DNA from: Antedon mediterranea | Lineage: Eukaryota; Echinodermata; Crinoidea; Comatulida; Antedonidae | Assembly: GCF_964355755.1 (NCBI RefSeq) | Contig: NC_092671.1 | Location: 15,542,501 to 15,606,500 of the forward strand | Length of the DNA stretch: 64,000 bases | Direction of reading: 5' to 3' | The notes under the pieces: model-generated | Database searches by the model: none | Told to the model about the DNA's origin: nothing | The model's input: the letters and a program-made list of their open reading frames with translations, nothing else | Position numbers and translations under genes: made by a program | Part shown: in pieces, positions 1-10,825 of the stretch | Numbering within the stretch: the first letter of the stretch is position 1 | Layout of the letters: every line of letters starts with the position of its first letter

Positions 1-632
1 TAATTATCGATCTATAGTTTCCCCTATGTTTCATAATTTTTGGGATTTTATTTGTGTTACACGAGTTTGTTGAAAATAAGCACTTTCTTATCAGTGGGGG
101 GATAGTTCAAATTACACAGTAAAATCTCTATTCGTTTGTACACACATTTTGTAAATAGAGAGGCATTTTAAAAAGCTATGAAAAATAAACGGTGTGGTAA
201 AAAATGTTATCAGATGACTAAATATAGGTAATATAACTTGAATATTACATTTCTGATATTTTTATTCAACTTCAGATTTTTATTTTCATGCTATAGCAAA
301 AATTATCCACCGTATATCCACCATCTTTTTTCACCGTCTAGGGAGTCACCAGACATGTTATTACATTAGGTTAACTACCTAACTACTGAAAAAAAGTCTT
401 CCTGGTTTTTATAGAAGAATTTTGCCAAATTTTGTATTTGACCATATTAAGTGAAATTCATGTTTTTTCGTCTTGATTTCTGTTAACAAATATTTGATTT
501 ATGTACAATTAACCAAATATTAAATTTAAAATTCATGCTTGTACCTGAGCTTTAAAACGACCCTAAAAATAACTAATAAACTGAACTGAATTATGATAAT
601 GAATGATGGATGATTAAAATACTATTTTTTAG
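1..632. other. Non-coding left edge, presumably UBXN4 intron
   Basis: AT-rich sequence with no exon I can support. A UBXN4 exon begins at 633 behind a T-rich acceptor, so this is most simply the intron before it. The N-terminal part of that gene lies outside the window. Confidence 0.5.
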
Positions 633-2910
633 CATCTTCTGCAAAGAAAACTGAAGAGACCATTGAAGAAAAAGCAGCAAGATTAAGAAAGAAGATGTAT
701 GCTTTGCAAGAAAAGAAGGAGAAACAGAAAAAGCAGGTATGTGAGACATTAACAGATTAATAATATCTATCAATAAATAAATGAGTTATAAAAAAAGTAA
801 AGTAAAGGTCCCATATTCAATGCTGAACATAGGGTAATGAGCTGTTAGAGGAGCTCATTTTGCCTCAGCATTATGTGGTAGGGTGGACAGTTCCTTTTCA
901 CGCTGCCTTATCCTCCCTAGTATTTTCAACCAGGTACTCATTTCAGCTGAGTAGACTGGTAGTTATCGGGAATTGAGCCCAGGTCTCTCTGTATGTACTA
1001 AATAATGGTAATCATAAACACATTTAGGTTGAAAAGCAAAAAGAAATGGAAAGAAGAGAAACGGGAAAACAAATGCAAGAGCAAAAAAAGAAAAACCAAG
1101 ATTCGGTAGCTCTGAGAGCTATGCAGGAACGCAAGAAAGAAAAGCAGGAAGAAGAAATGCATAGAAAACTAGTTCGTGAACAATTGGAGCGAGACAAGCT
1201 TGAGAAAAAGACAAGATTTGAAGCAGAAAAGCGTGAGAGAGAAGAAGGAAAAGGAAAATGGAATGTACAGAAACAAGAGCAGACCGCAGAGGAAGAACTG
1301 GAACGGAAGAGAAAACGAATGTATGTTGTTGTTCTCTTTGTGTCTACACTATCAAACTTTATGTGACAAAAAAATGTGATGTGCGCGCCCATATATAAAC
1401 ATGATGATGTCATATCACTACTATAGTTGGGAATATCACTACCATATTTTGGCACATCACACTTTTTTTGGCAAACTAGTTTGATAATGTAGAAAGAGCT
1501 CAAGACTTTGCCTACATTTTGCACCCCAATCTCTGCCTAATTAATAACAGGACCATTATGTAACACGGTAGCATTGTATTTATAACATGATATTGCTGCT
1601 TATTTGTAGGGAGAGTGCAAGAATTCAATTTCGACTACCAGATGGGTCAACATTTACTAATAAGTTCCAAGCAACTGCAACATTTTCAGAGCTTTATGAA
1701 TATATCAAACAGGTAAAGTCAAATGTGTGTAAAGCCTTGTCCACACTATCAAACTTTATGTGACAACAACATTTGGTGTACCCATATATGTACATGATGA
1801 TGTCATATCACTACCATATTTGAGCATATCATTACCATATTTGGGAACATCACACTTTTTTTGTCAAACTAGTTTGATAGTGTAGACAGAGCTTAACAAT
1901 AGCATTATTTTAAAAAGATGTACAATACTATTTACAATCATATTTGCTATTACAATAATGAATAATGATTTTCTTACAGAAAATAACCTCTGAAGACTTG
2001 AGGAATTCATTTATGTTGTCAACAATGTATCCCAGGCGTACATATGGAACTGGTGATATGGGATGCACTCTCACAGAACTTAATTTGGTTCCAGATGCCA
2101 GCATCATTGTTCTACCTGTAAGTCCTTTGATGTTCTGTTATAATGCCAAGAGAAACCTATGGTTTATAGTCCTTATCCAAGAATTCTTTAATTCTTTAAA
2201 CTGAGGTTATATAGATCAATGCACTGTACTGGTCTAGTTGTAAACTTGACAATATAATTTGCATCTTGCTTAAAAGCTCACCCCAAAGGATGACCCATTT
2301 ACAAGTTCCATGGGTGAGTACAGCACTACTTATATTATTTATTTTGGTAATAAATGTTAGTATACTATAGCATTTTTGTATACATATTGCATTGTAGGCA
2401 GTTGTTGATAGCCCATCTACTAATCCCCTAATGACGATCCTGTGGCCATTTCTTGCCCTTTGGAATTTCCTTATGGTCCTAATCTTTGGAAAATCAAGCT
2501 CTAAACAGCCTAGCAGCAGTGCAGGAGATGCCCACAGCAGTAGTCAAGGGGCCACCTCAGATACGCATTCTTCTGGTGAACCTGGGCCTAGTACTGGAGC
2601 TCGGCCTAAAAGGTATTCTTAAACATTTAGCACTTATTTTTGTATACAATTACGGAACGGTAATAGGCACAAGTAAAATGAAAAAACTTTATGTCTTTGA
2701 TGTTTGATACTGTAGCTTGGAACCATTTCTTTCTTTGGCGTTGATAATCGTTAACAAAATTGTAAATTTTTCAGTTCATATGGTCGTCGGCAAAATGCTG
2801 GTGCAAGTCGTGGAATGACGCAGGTAGGGAACATCCATCGTCTTGCTTCAATTTCAGATGATGAAGATGAAAACAACACATGGAATGGAAACTCAACTCA
2901 ACAGTTGTAA
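633..2910 (+). CDS. UBXN4: UBX domain-containing protein 4 (erasin), C-terminal exons
   Basis: ER-anchored p97/VCP adaptor that promotes ER-associated degradation; this role is known from the family. Exons: 633-736, 1028-1320, 1610-1712, 1980-2117, 2277-2313, 2402-2612, 2775-2910; all phases agree and all introns are GT-AG. The first two exons encode a charged Lys/Glu/Arg-rich helix. Exons 3-4 encode the UBX fold (RIQFRLPDGSTFTNKF, then SFMLSTMYPRRTYG). Exon 6 holds the hydrophobic ER hairpin (LWPFLALWNFLMVLIFG) and a Ser-rich linker. The last exon ends DEDENNTWNGNSTQQL-stop, close to the vertebrate C-terminus and decisive for the assignment. The acceptor at 2402 rather than 2398 is chosen because only it keeps frame. 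The N-terminal thioredoxin-like part is missing off the left edge. Confidence 0.93.
797..1004. repeat. Probable dispersed repeat in a UBXN4 intron
   Basis: A more GC-balanced block than its surroundings. It contains CAGGTACTCATTTCAGCTGA and a stretch that on the minus strand reads like a decayed Pol III B box (CCTGGGCTCAATTCCC). This resembles dispersed repeats I have seen in marine invertebrate genomes. No ends or target duplications were found, so the call is tentative. Confidence 0.3.
1333..1500. mobile_element. TWA-MITE copy 1 (degenerate)
   Basis: Inverted-repeat element beginning right after the UBXN4 splice donor at 1321. It has the TGTCTACACTATCAAAC arm on the left and TTTGATAATGTAGAAAGAGCT on the right. 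The ends are mutated and no clear target duplication remains. See the copy at 18590 for the family description. Confidence 0.75.
1733..1893. mobile_element. TWA-MITE copy 2
   Basis: Same family, flanked by TAA on both sides. Arms are AGCCTTGTCCACACTATC and GATAGTGTAGACAGAGCT. The interior has the tandem CATATTTG motif seen in other copies. It lies in a UBXN4 intron 20 bases after the donor. Confidence 0.85.
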
Positions 2911-3099
2911 CTTAAATTCAGATGGTTAGGGTGAAAATAACACATGGAGTAAAACTCAACATTTGTAACTTATTTAGTTAACTTAACCAGATTATGAGGA
3001 TGAAAATAACACATGGAATGGAAACTCAACAGTTGTAACTTAAGTTTAGTCTTAGTTAACCAAAATAAAACCGGGGAACTCAACTTAACATATGTAATT
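2857..3099 (+). repeat. Tandem copies of the UBXN4 C-terminal coding end running into the 3'UTR
   Basis: The functional end (2857-2918, acidic codons, TGGAATGGAAAC, stop, CTTA) is followed by two degenerate copies, 2921-2974 and 2990-3048. A shorter remnant lies at 3062-3099. The 2990 copy still reads EDENNTWNGNST in one frame. The unit is about 65-70 bases. The order suggests tandem duplication across the stop codon followed by decay outside the reading frame. Confidence 0.8.
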
Positions 3100-3792
3100 G
3101 CTAAAACATTGCTCTAAAGACCAATTTACACAGACGAGCGTTAAACGGTAATAAAAAGATAGAATCTATGTTATTTCTTATGACTACACATAACGTGGAC
3201 GCCAGTTTTTCTGCTCAGGATAAATACACATTCTATGTGGGACAAGCTATGCGTTTCCTCAGCTTACCATTACCACTCTTCTGCATAAATTGGCCTTAAG
3301 TCAGTGTCATCAAGGGGAATAGTTGAATGATGCTAAAGGTGCTCATCATTATTATTAGATGTATGACAAAAGATTGTAAAACATTAGCATGAAGACTCAT
3401 CTGTATTGGTTTGTATCAATTAAATAGTTTAAATTTTGATCAGAACACAATTCAATTGTAAACATACTTTTCAGAAAATGGACTGAAGATTATGTTAATA
3501 AAAATGTAACAATTTAGGATTTAATACTCAGATTATTATGTTGTTAAAAGGTTAACTAAAATTACTGCATATATAATGTAGCAGTTATATTGTAAAATGA
3601 AGAAATAAAAAAGCTGTATATGTACATATACATTTACTTATATGAACATCATGAAATTTTGAATTAATTTTAGTCTTCAAACTCTTTTATCACTCACTTT
3701 AAGTATCATCTATTTTCCATTTTGGTGAGGAAGTTGGCACATAAGGATAATAATTTATTTTGTCAATAGAAGTATTGTACATATTTAATAAA
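2911..3792 (+). other. UBXN4 3'UTR with candidate polyadenylation signals
   Basis: Follows the UBXN4 stop. AATAAA hexamers lie at 3604-3609 and 3787-3792; the true end cannot be chosen from sequence alone. Confidence 0.5.
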
Positions 3793-4259
3793 TAGGTCAT
3801 ACTTATTATTTGACATGGTTTTTTTTCATTACATATTAAATCCAACATTTACAACACTTTTTCAATTTTGGCAAAAGGCTTCCTACTGTGGTTTTTTAAG
3901 AATGGAGGAAAAATAAATTGATTTTTTCCTCCATGGGTTAGTCTATGTTGTTTTGACAACGCTTTGTAACGCGACCACAGCCATTTTCCCCATAACTGAT
4001 GTATCATGCAATTGGATTACTATTGGAATCTAAAATAGTTTATGTTAAAATGTGAATTGATTTGAATATAATATAGTGTTTACATGAACATTAATATGTT
4101 GATCACCATATTATTACACAAATAATTATTATCAGGCAATAATTGTCACTGCAAATTTAATCAAGATTTGAATGACGTAATTGTTTTTAAAACGCCCATA
4201 TCTCCCTGTGTAAAATTATGGTTTATTCCTTGAACATTTTAACCAATCACAAGCCTTGA
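3793..4259. other. Intergenic spacer
   Basis: AT-rich sequence between the UBXN4 3' end and the presumed receptor promoter. I see no gene or repeat ends here. Confidence 0.4.
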
Positions 4260-4547
4260 TCCCGGACTAAATCCGTTTTCATTCAGTCAGGGATTTATCG
4301 GTCATGCGCGTGGGAGTGATCGTACGATTGCATAGTAATCCTCAGCGACTGAACTGTTTTGGTATTCAGAGAAAAACATCAATATTTTGTTTACATTTTA
4401 TTTGTGTGTGATCACAATAGTTTATTTACAAGTAAACAAAGGAAAAACAGTTTGATTTTTTGATAAGTAGGAGCGTGATTTTCCTCCCGATAATTGTTAC
4501 TTCAACCGAATTATCTTGATTCACACACGGCTGGGAGAAAGAGAACG
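4260..4547 (+). promoter_or_regulatory. Candidate promoter and non-coding first exon of the MEGF-type receptor
   Basis: A locally GC-richer block containing TCATGCGCGTGGGAG. It ends in a strong donor (GAACG followed by GTAAGT at 4548). The next same-strand acceptor that opens a gene is at 10816, ten bases before the receptor ATG, so this is a plausible 5'UTR exon. The transcription start is not determined. Confidence 0.4.
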
Positions 4548-5639
4548 GTAAGTTTGTATTAGTCTGCTGCATCCCAGGCGGAGGGCAGGCATGGTGGTTA
4601 AGTATGAGGATGAAGGCAACCGGAAGCCAAGAAGCATGGCCTTGGCTCAGTTTGTTGCCCTATCCAAAATAAGCGAACTTGTTGTTCTTTTTGTTTATAA
4701 TTTTACGCTATTTAGTAATAGCAACACCTTCTAGTGTGATTTCAATATTAATTTACTTTTTTAGTTACCCTCTCTACTGTAGAGTACTAGGCCTACTCTA
4801 CTACTAGAAACAAGCTTGTGAAAATTTAAATACAGTAGTAAGTATCAAACCTAGTATAGATAGGGCCTATGCATATTTTTTTTTTTTAATAAAGTAATGG
4901 ATTAAGTACTGTAGTGTACAACTAATTTTGGTTTTTCATTTTTAAAACCAAAAATATTATCTAATATAATAATAATATAGATTAAACAGGTATTATTAAA
5001 TTTCATGAATTAATCAGTTTTGTCATTTCATAATTTGATTACTTTCATGTGTTTTCAAAATATATTTTATTTTAGTACAGTAGTACACTACAATCATACA
5101 AACAGGAAGGTATAAGATACGTGAATTGGTTGCATTTGTGAATAGAATTGTGAATAATTGCTCTGTCATAGAATTAATTCAAACAATTTTTTGTTTAAAA
5201 AGAATTGACCGAATAAAGTATTTAGGATGTTTTTGGTAGGTTAAAAATATTTGAATATGTGCGAATATTTTAGGTTAATGAATGTCCTGTTCCACCTGTT
5301 AGTACCGCACAGTTTCCTGAGGAAAGGCGACATATAGGAAGTTTAACAATGTGTGGATTACAGTTAGGATAGTTCCGATGATTTAATTTTTTTACAGTAT
5401 GCAGTGCTTTAAGGAAAATAAATGATTTATTTATTGACCTTTTCATCATAATTGACAATCAACAGCTTAATTATTATCATCATTGCAAGGTTTTACTGTA
5501 ATCATCATCATTGCCTAGGTAGATCTAATGGCCTACACATACCCTAGTAATATTAGTTCACTATTTAACAATTTTTAGGATTTACTGGATTCACCGCTGA
5601 TTAGTATCATTATATATTATATCTACAGTACGCTTCAAT

Positions 5640-6148
5640 GGTCATCGCACCTTGCATCATCATTATAATGATCCTCTTTTCCATCATAATCATTCAACAT
5701 CGATCAACATCAAACTTTCACAATACAACTACCATCATTACCAGTAATTTTATCATTAATCATTACCTTGTTCATCATCATCTGCATCATCATTTGAATC
5801 ATGGCATCATCATCATCTCTTCATCATCATCATAATCATTCATGGTATCATCATCATCTGCATCATCATAATCATTCATGGCATCATAATCTGCCTCATG
5901 GCATCATCATCATCATGGCGGCATCATCATCATGGCGGCATCATCATCATCATGGATGGCATCATCATCATCATGACATCATCATCATGACATCATCTGC
6001 ATCATTATCATGGCATCATCATCATAATCATTCATGGCATCATCATCATCTGCATCATCATCATAGCATCATCATCATCTGCATCATCATATTCAATAAT
6101 AATAAATTATCCTTGTCATTTTCTTCTTTGGCATCACTTTCATCATAA
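5640..6148. repeat. CAT/ATC-rich simple-sequence tract
   Basis: Imperfect repeats of CAT and ATC with a higher-order unit around GGCATCATCATCATCTG. The forward frame would read as a His-rich peptide, but there is no splice signal, no conserved sequence and strong low complexity. I treat it as a microsatellite. Confidence 0.8.
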
Positions 6149-6739
6149 TACATTGTCTTTGATATGCTTGATTTTACAAAGTCAGCGGCCAATTAGCTAG
6201 CACATGGCATCCATATGAACCTGATGAAACCAGCACATTTACGTAATACTTCCGAATCATGTGTTTAACTTCTGGATCGTGTACAAGAATTGCAATTTGC
6301 TTTTTCTAACATTACGGTAATACTAAAATCTGTGACGTAAATCTGTTGTGTTTAATAGGCATCATCATTTATCATTTTATTGTTTTGATCTTTACTGTAC
6401 TTTTATGGTCAGTATTTTTTGGACATTATGGTACTTGATAATAAAAAGAAATTCAAATTTGTTGTTACAGTATATCATAAATTTATTCTGGTAATTCGTA
6501 ATTTTGAAATTGTTGGCCAGTTTCCAAAAGTGTGATAACATATACCAATTAAAATGCTTATATAAGCCATTGAGATACTCAAATTACCTTAAAATAACCA
6601 CTATTTCCTATTTTACAGTGTTAAAATCAAGGTGTATGAATACTCAAGAATATTAATAAAAATATTCAGTATTCATACATTGTTTTGGCCAGCAGCCAAA
6701 ATATTTACCTTAGACTAACTGTATTTATTTGAGGGTTTC

Positions 6740-6812
6740 TTTTGTGCGAGTTGCGAGTTGCAAGTAGAAAAATGCGAGTTGCGAGTCTGAAAATGCGAGT
6801 TGCAGGTCGGAA
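6740..6812. repeat. Short GCGAGTT tandem repeat
   Basis: Repeats of GCGAGTTGCGAGT and GAAAATGCGAGTTGC over about 70 bases in the presumed first intron of the receptor gene. Nothing else is visible around it. Confidence 0.6.
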
Positions 6813-7305
6813 AATGCTTTCAATTATCTACTGTGCATTACCTGGTTAAATAAATTACAATATATGATAGTATTTCCTTAATAATATTGCTTATTAGTTT
6901 CTAAGTACTGTGTATGGTTAAACATTACACTGCTAGTAGTTAAGAAGCCATTCCCATTAATTCCCATTAAAAATGTTTACACTGTATTGTGTACTTTTTA
7001 TTAATAATTATAAAGAGAAATTTATCTCAAAAAGAGAAAGGCTTTGTGATAACATTACACTTTGGGTGGAAGTGCACAATGGTGATTTTAAATTGGAATA
7101 ATATCCTCCAGACGAACAACACAATGGATGCTTAGATTAGATATCATAAAGTAAAAGAGTACAGTTTAACAATGGCATGAAAAAATAATTTACGAATCCA
7201 GGTAACAATTTTTAAATTGTGTGTGTAGTACAGTTAGTATAATATTGATAAAAACAAACTTGCTAACAATCATGGTATTGTGGCTTTGTATTCCATAACG
7301 CCGTT

Positions 7306-7734
7306 GCTAAAGATACGGTACCGTATCCATGCTTTTAAAAACTAAAGATACGGTAATTATAGAGGGCGCTTCCGTTTGCTAAAAGTACGGTAAAATTGCA
7401 TTCCTAAAACTCGTACCTAAATATAAAACTCGTTCCTAAATATAAAACTCGTTCCTAAATATTAAACTCCTTCCTAAATATTAAAAACCTAACCCTCTAA
7501 ATAATCTCTCTTAAATTAAAAACTAAAAAAAAAAAAATAAAAAAAAGACGTCAAGAAGAGTATCGAACCTACAACCCCTTAAGCCAAAGCCTCACCACAT
7601 GCCCACTAGGCTACACAGCTGGCTTGCAGAAAACCAATGCAATAACCTACTTGATTAACATCCACATTACATAGCGCCCTCTATAATTACCGTACCTTTA
7701 GTTTTTAAAAGTATGGATACGGTACCGTATCTTT
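7306..7734. mobile_element. TIR element with about 60-bp arms
   Basis: The left arm begins CTAAAGATACGGTACCGTAT and runs to GAGGGCGCT near 7368. The right arm is its inverse, from GCGCCCTCTATAATTACC to CCGTATCTTTAG, with few mismatches. CATAACG stands just outside each end (near 7296 and 7737), consistent with a 7-8 bp target duplication. Between the arms are four copies of a roughly 20-bp CTCGTTCCTAAATATAAAA repeat (7403-7487), an A-rich tract and a tRNA-like segment. It is non-autonomous, with no ORF. Confidence 0.8.
7552..7622 (-). repeat. tRNA-like segment with Pol III A and B boxes
   Basis: On the minus strand TAGCCTAGTGG (7613-7603) fits the Pol III A box TRGCNNAGYGG. GGTTCGATACTC (7569-7558) fits the B box. 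Their spacing, about 44 bases start to start, is that of a tRNA gene. I could not fold a complete cloverleaf. A run of T on this strand follows downstream, as a Pol III terminator would require. It looks like the head of a tRNA-derived SINE or a tRNA relic captured within the surrounding TIR element. Confidence 0.55.
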
Positions 7735-7947
7735 AGACATAACGATTCCATAAATACATTACAAGTATAGAATGTTCACCATACTAGACTGTTGCCTTCA
7801 TCAGTGATGAGGAGTTTATTGTGTTAATGAGTCATGTTGTAAATTCCAAGAACCTCCACTGGGAGGTTATTATTTATGATAATATGGGAATTCAATGAAT
7901 CTTGAAAAATCTACCACTGTAGGCCTAAAATATCATTTGGTTTGTAA

Positions 7948-10256
7948 TAATCAGTCGGGCAGCAAAGTGGTTGACCTCGCGAATTATTACCAAATCAAAA
8001 TTTGAATTGCCGCCATCTTGGAATCGCGATAAAGCAAGTAGTGCGGAATTACAAAATGCAGCAAAAAAAATTTTCAATAACGTTTAAATAGCATATTCAT
8101 ACAATTTAATTTATATTAATACAATTCAACTAAGGATTTTACGAAAGATGGGCTACTTAAGAAATACTGCCGAGATCGGTTCCCCCACACGGCGTAGGAT
8201 ACCGCAGTGCTAAGGGGCCTAGGTAGGAAAAAATCTGATTTTACCTGTTAAACATGCTTGAACCAAGGCCATTTTAATATATATTATCCAGATTATATAT
8301 CAAAACAAACTGATAAAAGGATTTGTTGATTTGCTTCTGATGAGAAAAGTGCCGGATTCATTTCGCTGACGGCGAATGAATACACGAATTTTCGCCATTT
8401 TCTAGCACTAGCCTTGGGTACCCAGACAGCTGATAACGATTATATTCGATTGTCCAGACGTCTCTGCTACTGGTGCTCAATACTATACTACAGTATGTAT
8501 TACTGTACCATGGACCTATAGGTCCATGGTATTACTATACATACTAGTACTGTATGTTTAGTTTTTGCTTTCTTTATGGCAAAATAAATATTTGATTTTT
8601 ATTATTGCTTATTTTCCTTTAACTTTATCCAAGAAGAAGTAAATATTATTATATATATGCATATTACAGTCAAGTTGCAACTGCCACGAATCCACTCCAC
8701 TTTGGTTACTAACTAAATAATTAATAGTAACTAACAAATTAACAAGTTAACAAATTAACCACCATTAAATAATTTTATTTACACAAAAGTATTTTACATA
8801 CAGTATAACATGTAATATCTTGTTTACATCGAAGTAAAATATGCCTATCAAACTATCTTGCTCAGGCTAAAATATCAAGTTATATATGTCAATATTTGAG
8901 TTAAATCATCGAGATAATAAAAATTTTTATTTTTTTTTAATTTTTAAAGACATCTGTTACGTACATCAATTTACAAATATCAAAATAGGATTGTTTTTGC
9001 AGCACAAGATGAATCACAAGTCGGATAGTAATTTATTCTTAGAAACCTGAAAGAAAAAAAAACACCAATAATGAGCTATTCATAGTTAAATAATTTTAAT
9101 GTCAACTTTAGTCATCCTAAATTTTGTCGCCATGATCACTACTATACTGTATATATAATTATAAATATCATACTATGTACGACCATCCAAATTACCTAAT
9201 CATACCTACAGTCCTTCCTAGCCTAGGCTACATTATTGTCATTATATATTTACAAACCTCCAACAGCCACAACGTATTTTCTTTTCTTTGGCAAAGAATT
9301 TCCCGTAATATAGTCCTAAATTAATTAAATAAATTAAAAGGTCTAGGCCTTTCTTTAAATATCCGACGATATATATCCATAATCCAGTGGATATAGATTC
9401 AACATTTTAAACATAATATGGCTTCACATTGATTATAATAAGTCGGCGATATGCCACTAAAAACTAGCCTGCGGCCCTCTCTATCCCCTACAAATAGCAC
9501 TGGGTTTCCGTCAAATGGGCTAGGCCTAGCCCTAGATAATACAAGTTGGGTACATTTTTTTACAACCAAATAATCTACAATTATATTGCAATATTTACCA
9601 AACTAGCACCAAATCCAAAATAATAAAGCTACTAATAACATACTTTGGTATATTAACTGGTTTAAAAACGGATTGCACAATCATAGTGATTTTGAAGGAT
9701 TGAAATTACTCAACCACACGGCCTGTACTAAACATACGAATCCAAGATGGAGTCTGCTTAGAATATATCCCCAGCTTTGAACGGATATTGAATCCGTCCC
9801 ACAAGCTGAACCAAGCTTAAACTTTCAGAAAAGATAGATTAATAACCTAATAACTAACCACTAAGTTTTAATAAAGGTTCCGTGCTGATGAGAAAAGTGC
9901 CGGATTCCCTACGAAACCAAACAAATAAATCATGTAGCCTACCTCAACGAACACCTCCATCTGCACTTTTTTCTTCAATAAGCTCTGTCGTCATTTCCTG
10001 GGCTATTTATACCAAAATTTTGTGGCGGGAATAATCTTCCATATTAGGAGTAACAATTTCCAAATATAGAAAGATATAATTTAACCCGGATGGTGGAAAT
10101 TGCAGCAGATTTATAAGGGTATTCCCATGCAAAATGCTTGCCGCGAAGTGAAAAGCGAACCGGAAGTCACTATAACTTGGCGATGCTCAGTGACCTGCGC
10201 AGTTAAAAAACAGCGTTTTAACGGCTAAATGAGCACTTTGCTGCTCGACTGATAAT
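7948..10256. mobile_element. Large TIR-bounded element, no transposase ORF seen
   Basis: The left end ATCAGTCGGGCAGCAAAGTG (from about 7949) is matched by an inverted right end (CACTTTGCTGCTCGACTGAT, 10235-10254) with one mismatch in 20. The interior has a perfect 26-bp palindrome (8506-8531), a 23-bp direct repeat starting CTGATGAGAAAAGTGCCGG near 8335 and 9888, and a TATAAATA on the minus strand at 10004-10011 facing inward. No long reading frame lies inside. Target duplication is unclear, so exact ends are uncertain. Confidence 0.5.
8506..8531. repeat. Perfect 26-bp palindrome
   Basis: TACCATGGACCTA followed at once by its inverse complement, with no loop. Flanking sequence continues as an imperfect inverted repeat (about 8478-8560). 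It lies inside the large TIR element. Confidence 0.85.
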
Positions 10257-10575
10257 GGCTCTCATTGGATATCAAATCAAACCAATGGCATACCATGAAG
10301 GAATACATCCTTATGCTGTAACACTGTGATACATGAAGTAAGGTGATCAACTGTACAGTATAGAATTTTGATTTTATTTTTGAGTTTCTAAATTAAATAT
10401 TATAATTTAGTTCAAAAATTCTAAAAGATCAAATAGAGTGAGGCTTGTGGCTTAATACCTAAAAATCAAAGATGTCACCATATGTTTAACATTTCTAAAG
10501 CAAGTTCATAGTTCAAAGTATATCATTGACATAATGAGTCATTGTTAGATTTTGACTTATCAAAAGTATCACCCA

Positions 10576-10698
10576 TGCTTCTATCAATTTTATGGTGAAT
10601 GATATGCACAAATATAGTAGTGATATAACATAATTATGTCCATTGTATGGGCACATCACATTTTTTCTGACATAAAGTCTGATAGTGTAGACAGAGCT
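10576..10698. mobile_element. TWA-MITE copy 3 (partial)
   Basis: The right arm is intact (GATAGTGTAGACAGAGCT followed by TTA). The left arm is degraded to CTATCAATTTTATG. Located about 120 bases before the first coding exon of the receptor. Confidence 0.7.
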
Positions 10699-10825
10699 TT
10701 AGAATCTATGTGTACAAATCCATATGGATCTCATACATAATTACTGAATATGACACTTTTATTTTCTTCTAATCCCAGTAAGCAGTTTGTAAAGTGTTTC
10801 TTGTTTTCTTCATAGGTTATAAATC

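Larger units (their letters stand above)
4548..10815. other. Presumed first intron of the receptor gene, no coding potential seen
   Basis: About 6.3 kb with no convincing exon. It holds the CAT-rich tract (5640-6148), a GCGAGTT repeat (6740-6812), a TIR element with a tRNA-like segment (7306-7734), a large TIR element (7948-10256) and a TWA-MITE (about 10576-10698). The rest is plain AT-rich sequence. Intron status depends on the candidate first exon ending at 4547. Confidence 0.45.

Noticed and set aside
1024-1524. 166-codon minus-strand frame
   Set aside because: It is the antisense of a UBXN4 exon plus a MITE; Ser/Cys/Phe-rich composition is the shadow of Lys/Glu codons.
2398-2401. Alternative acceptor of the UBXN4 membrane exon at 2398
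   Set aside because: Joined to the preceding exon it gives an immediate stop; the acceptor four bases downstream keeps frame.
5801-6148. 115-codon forward frame rich in His and Ser
   Set aside because: It is the translation of the CAT/ATC microsatellite, with no splice or start context and no domain.
7552-7622. Functional tRNA gene
   Set aside because: A and B boxes are good, but I could not form an acceptor stem or a convincing anticodon arm, so a tRNA-derived SINE or relic is the safer call.
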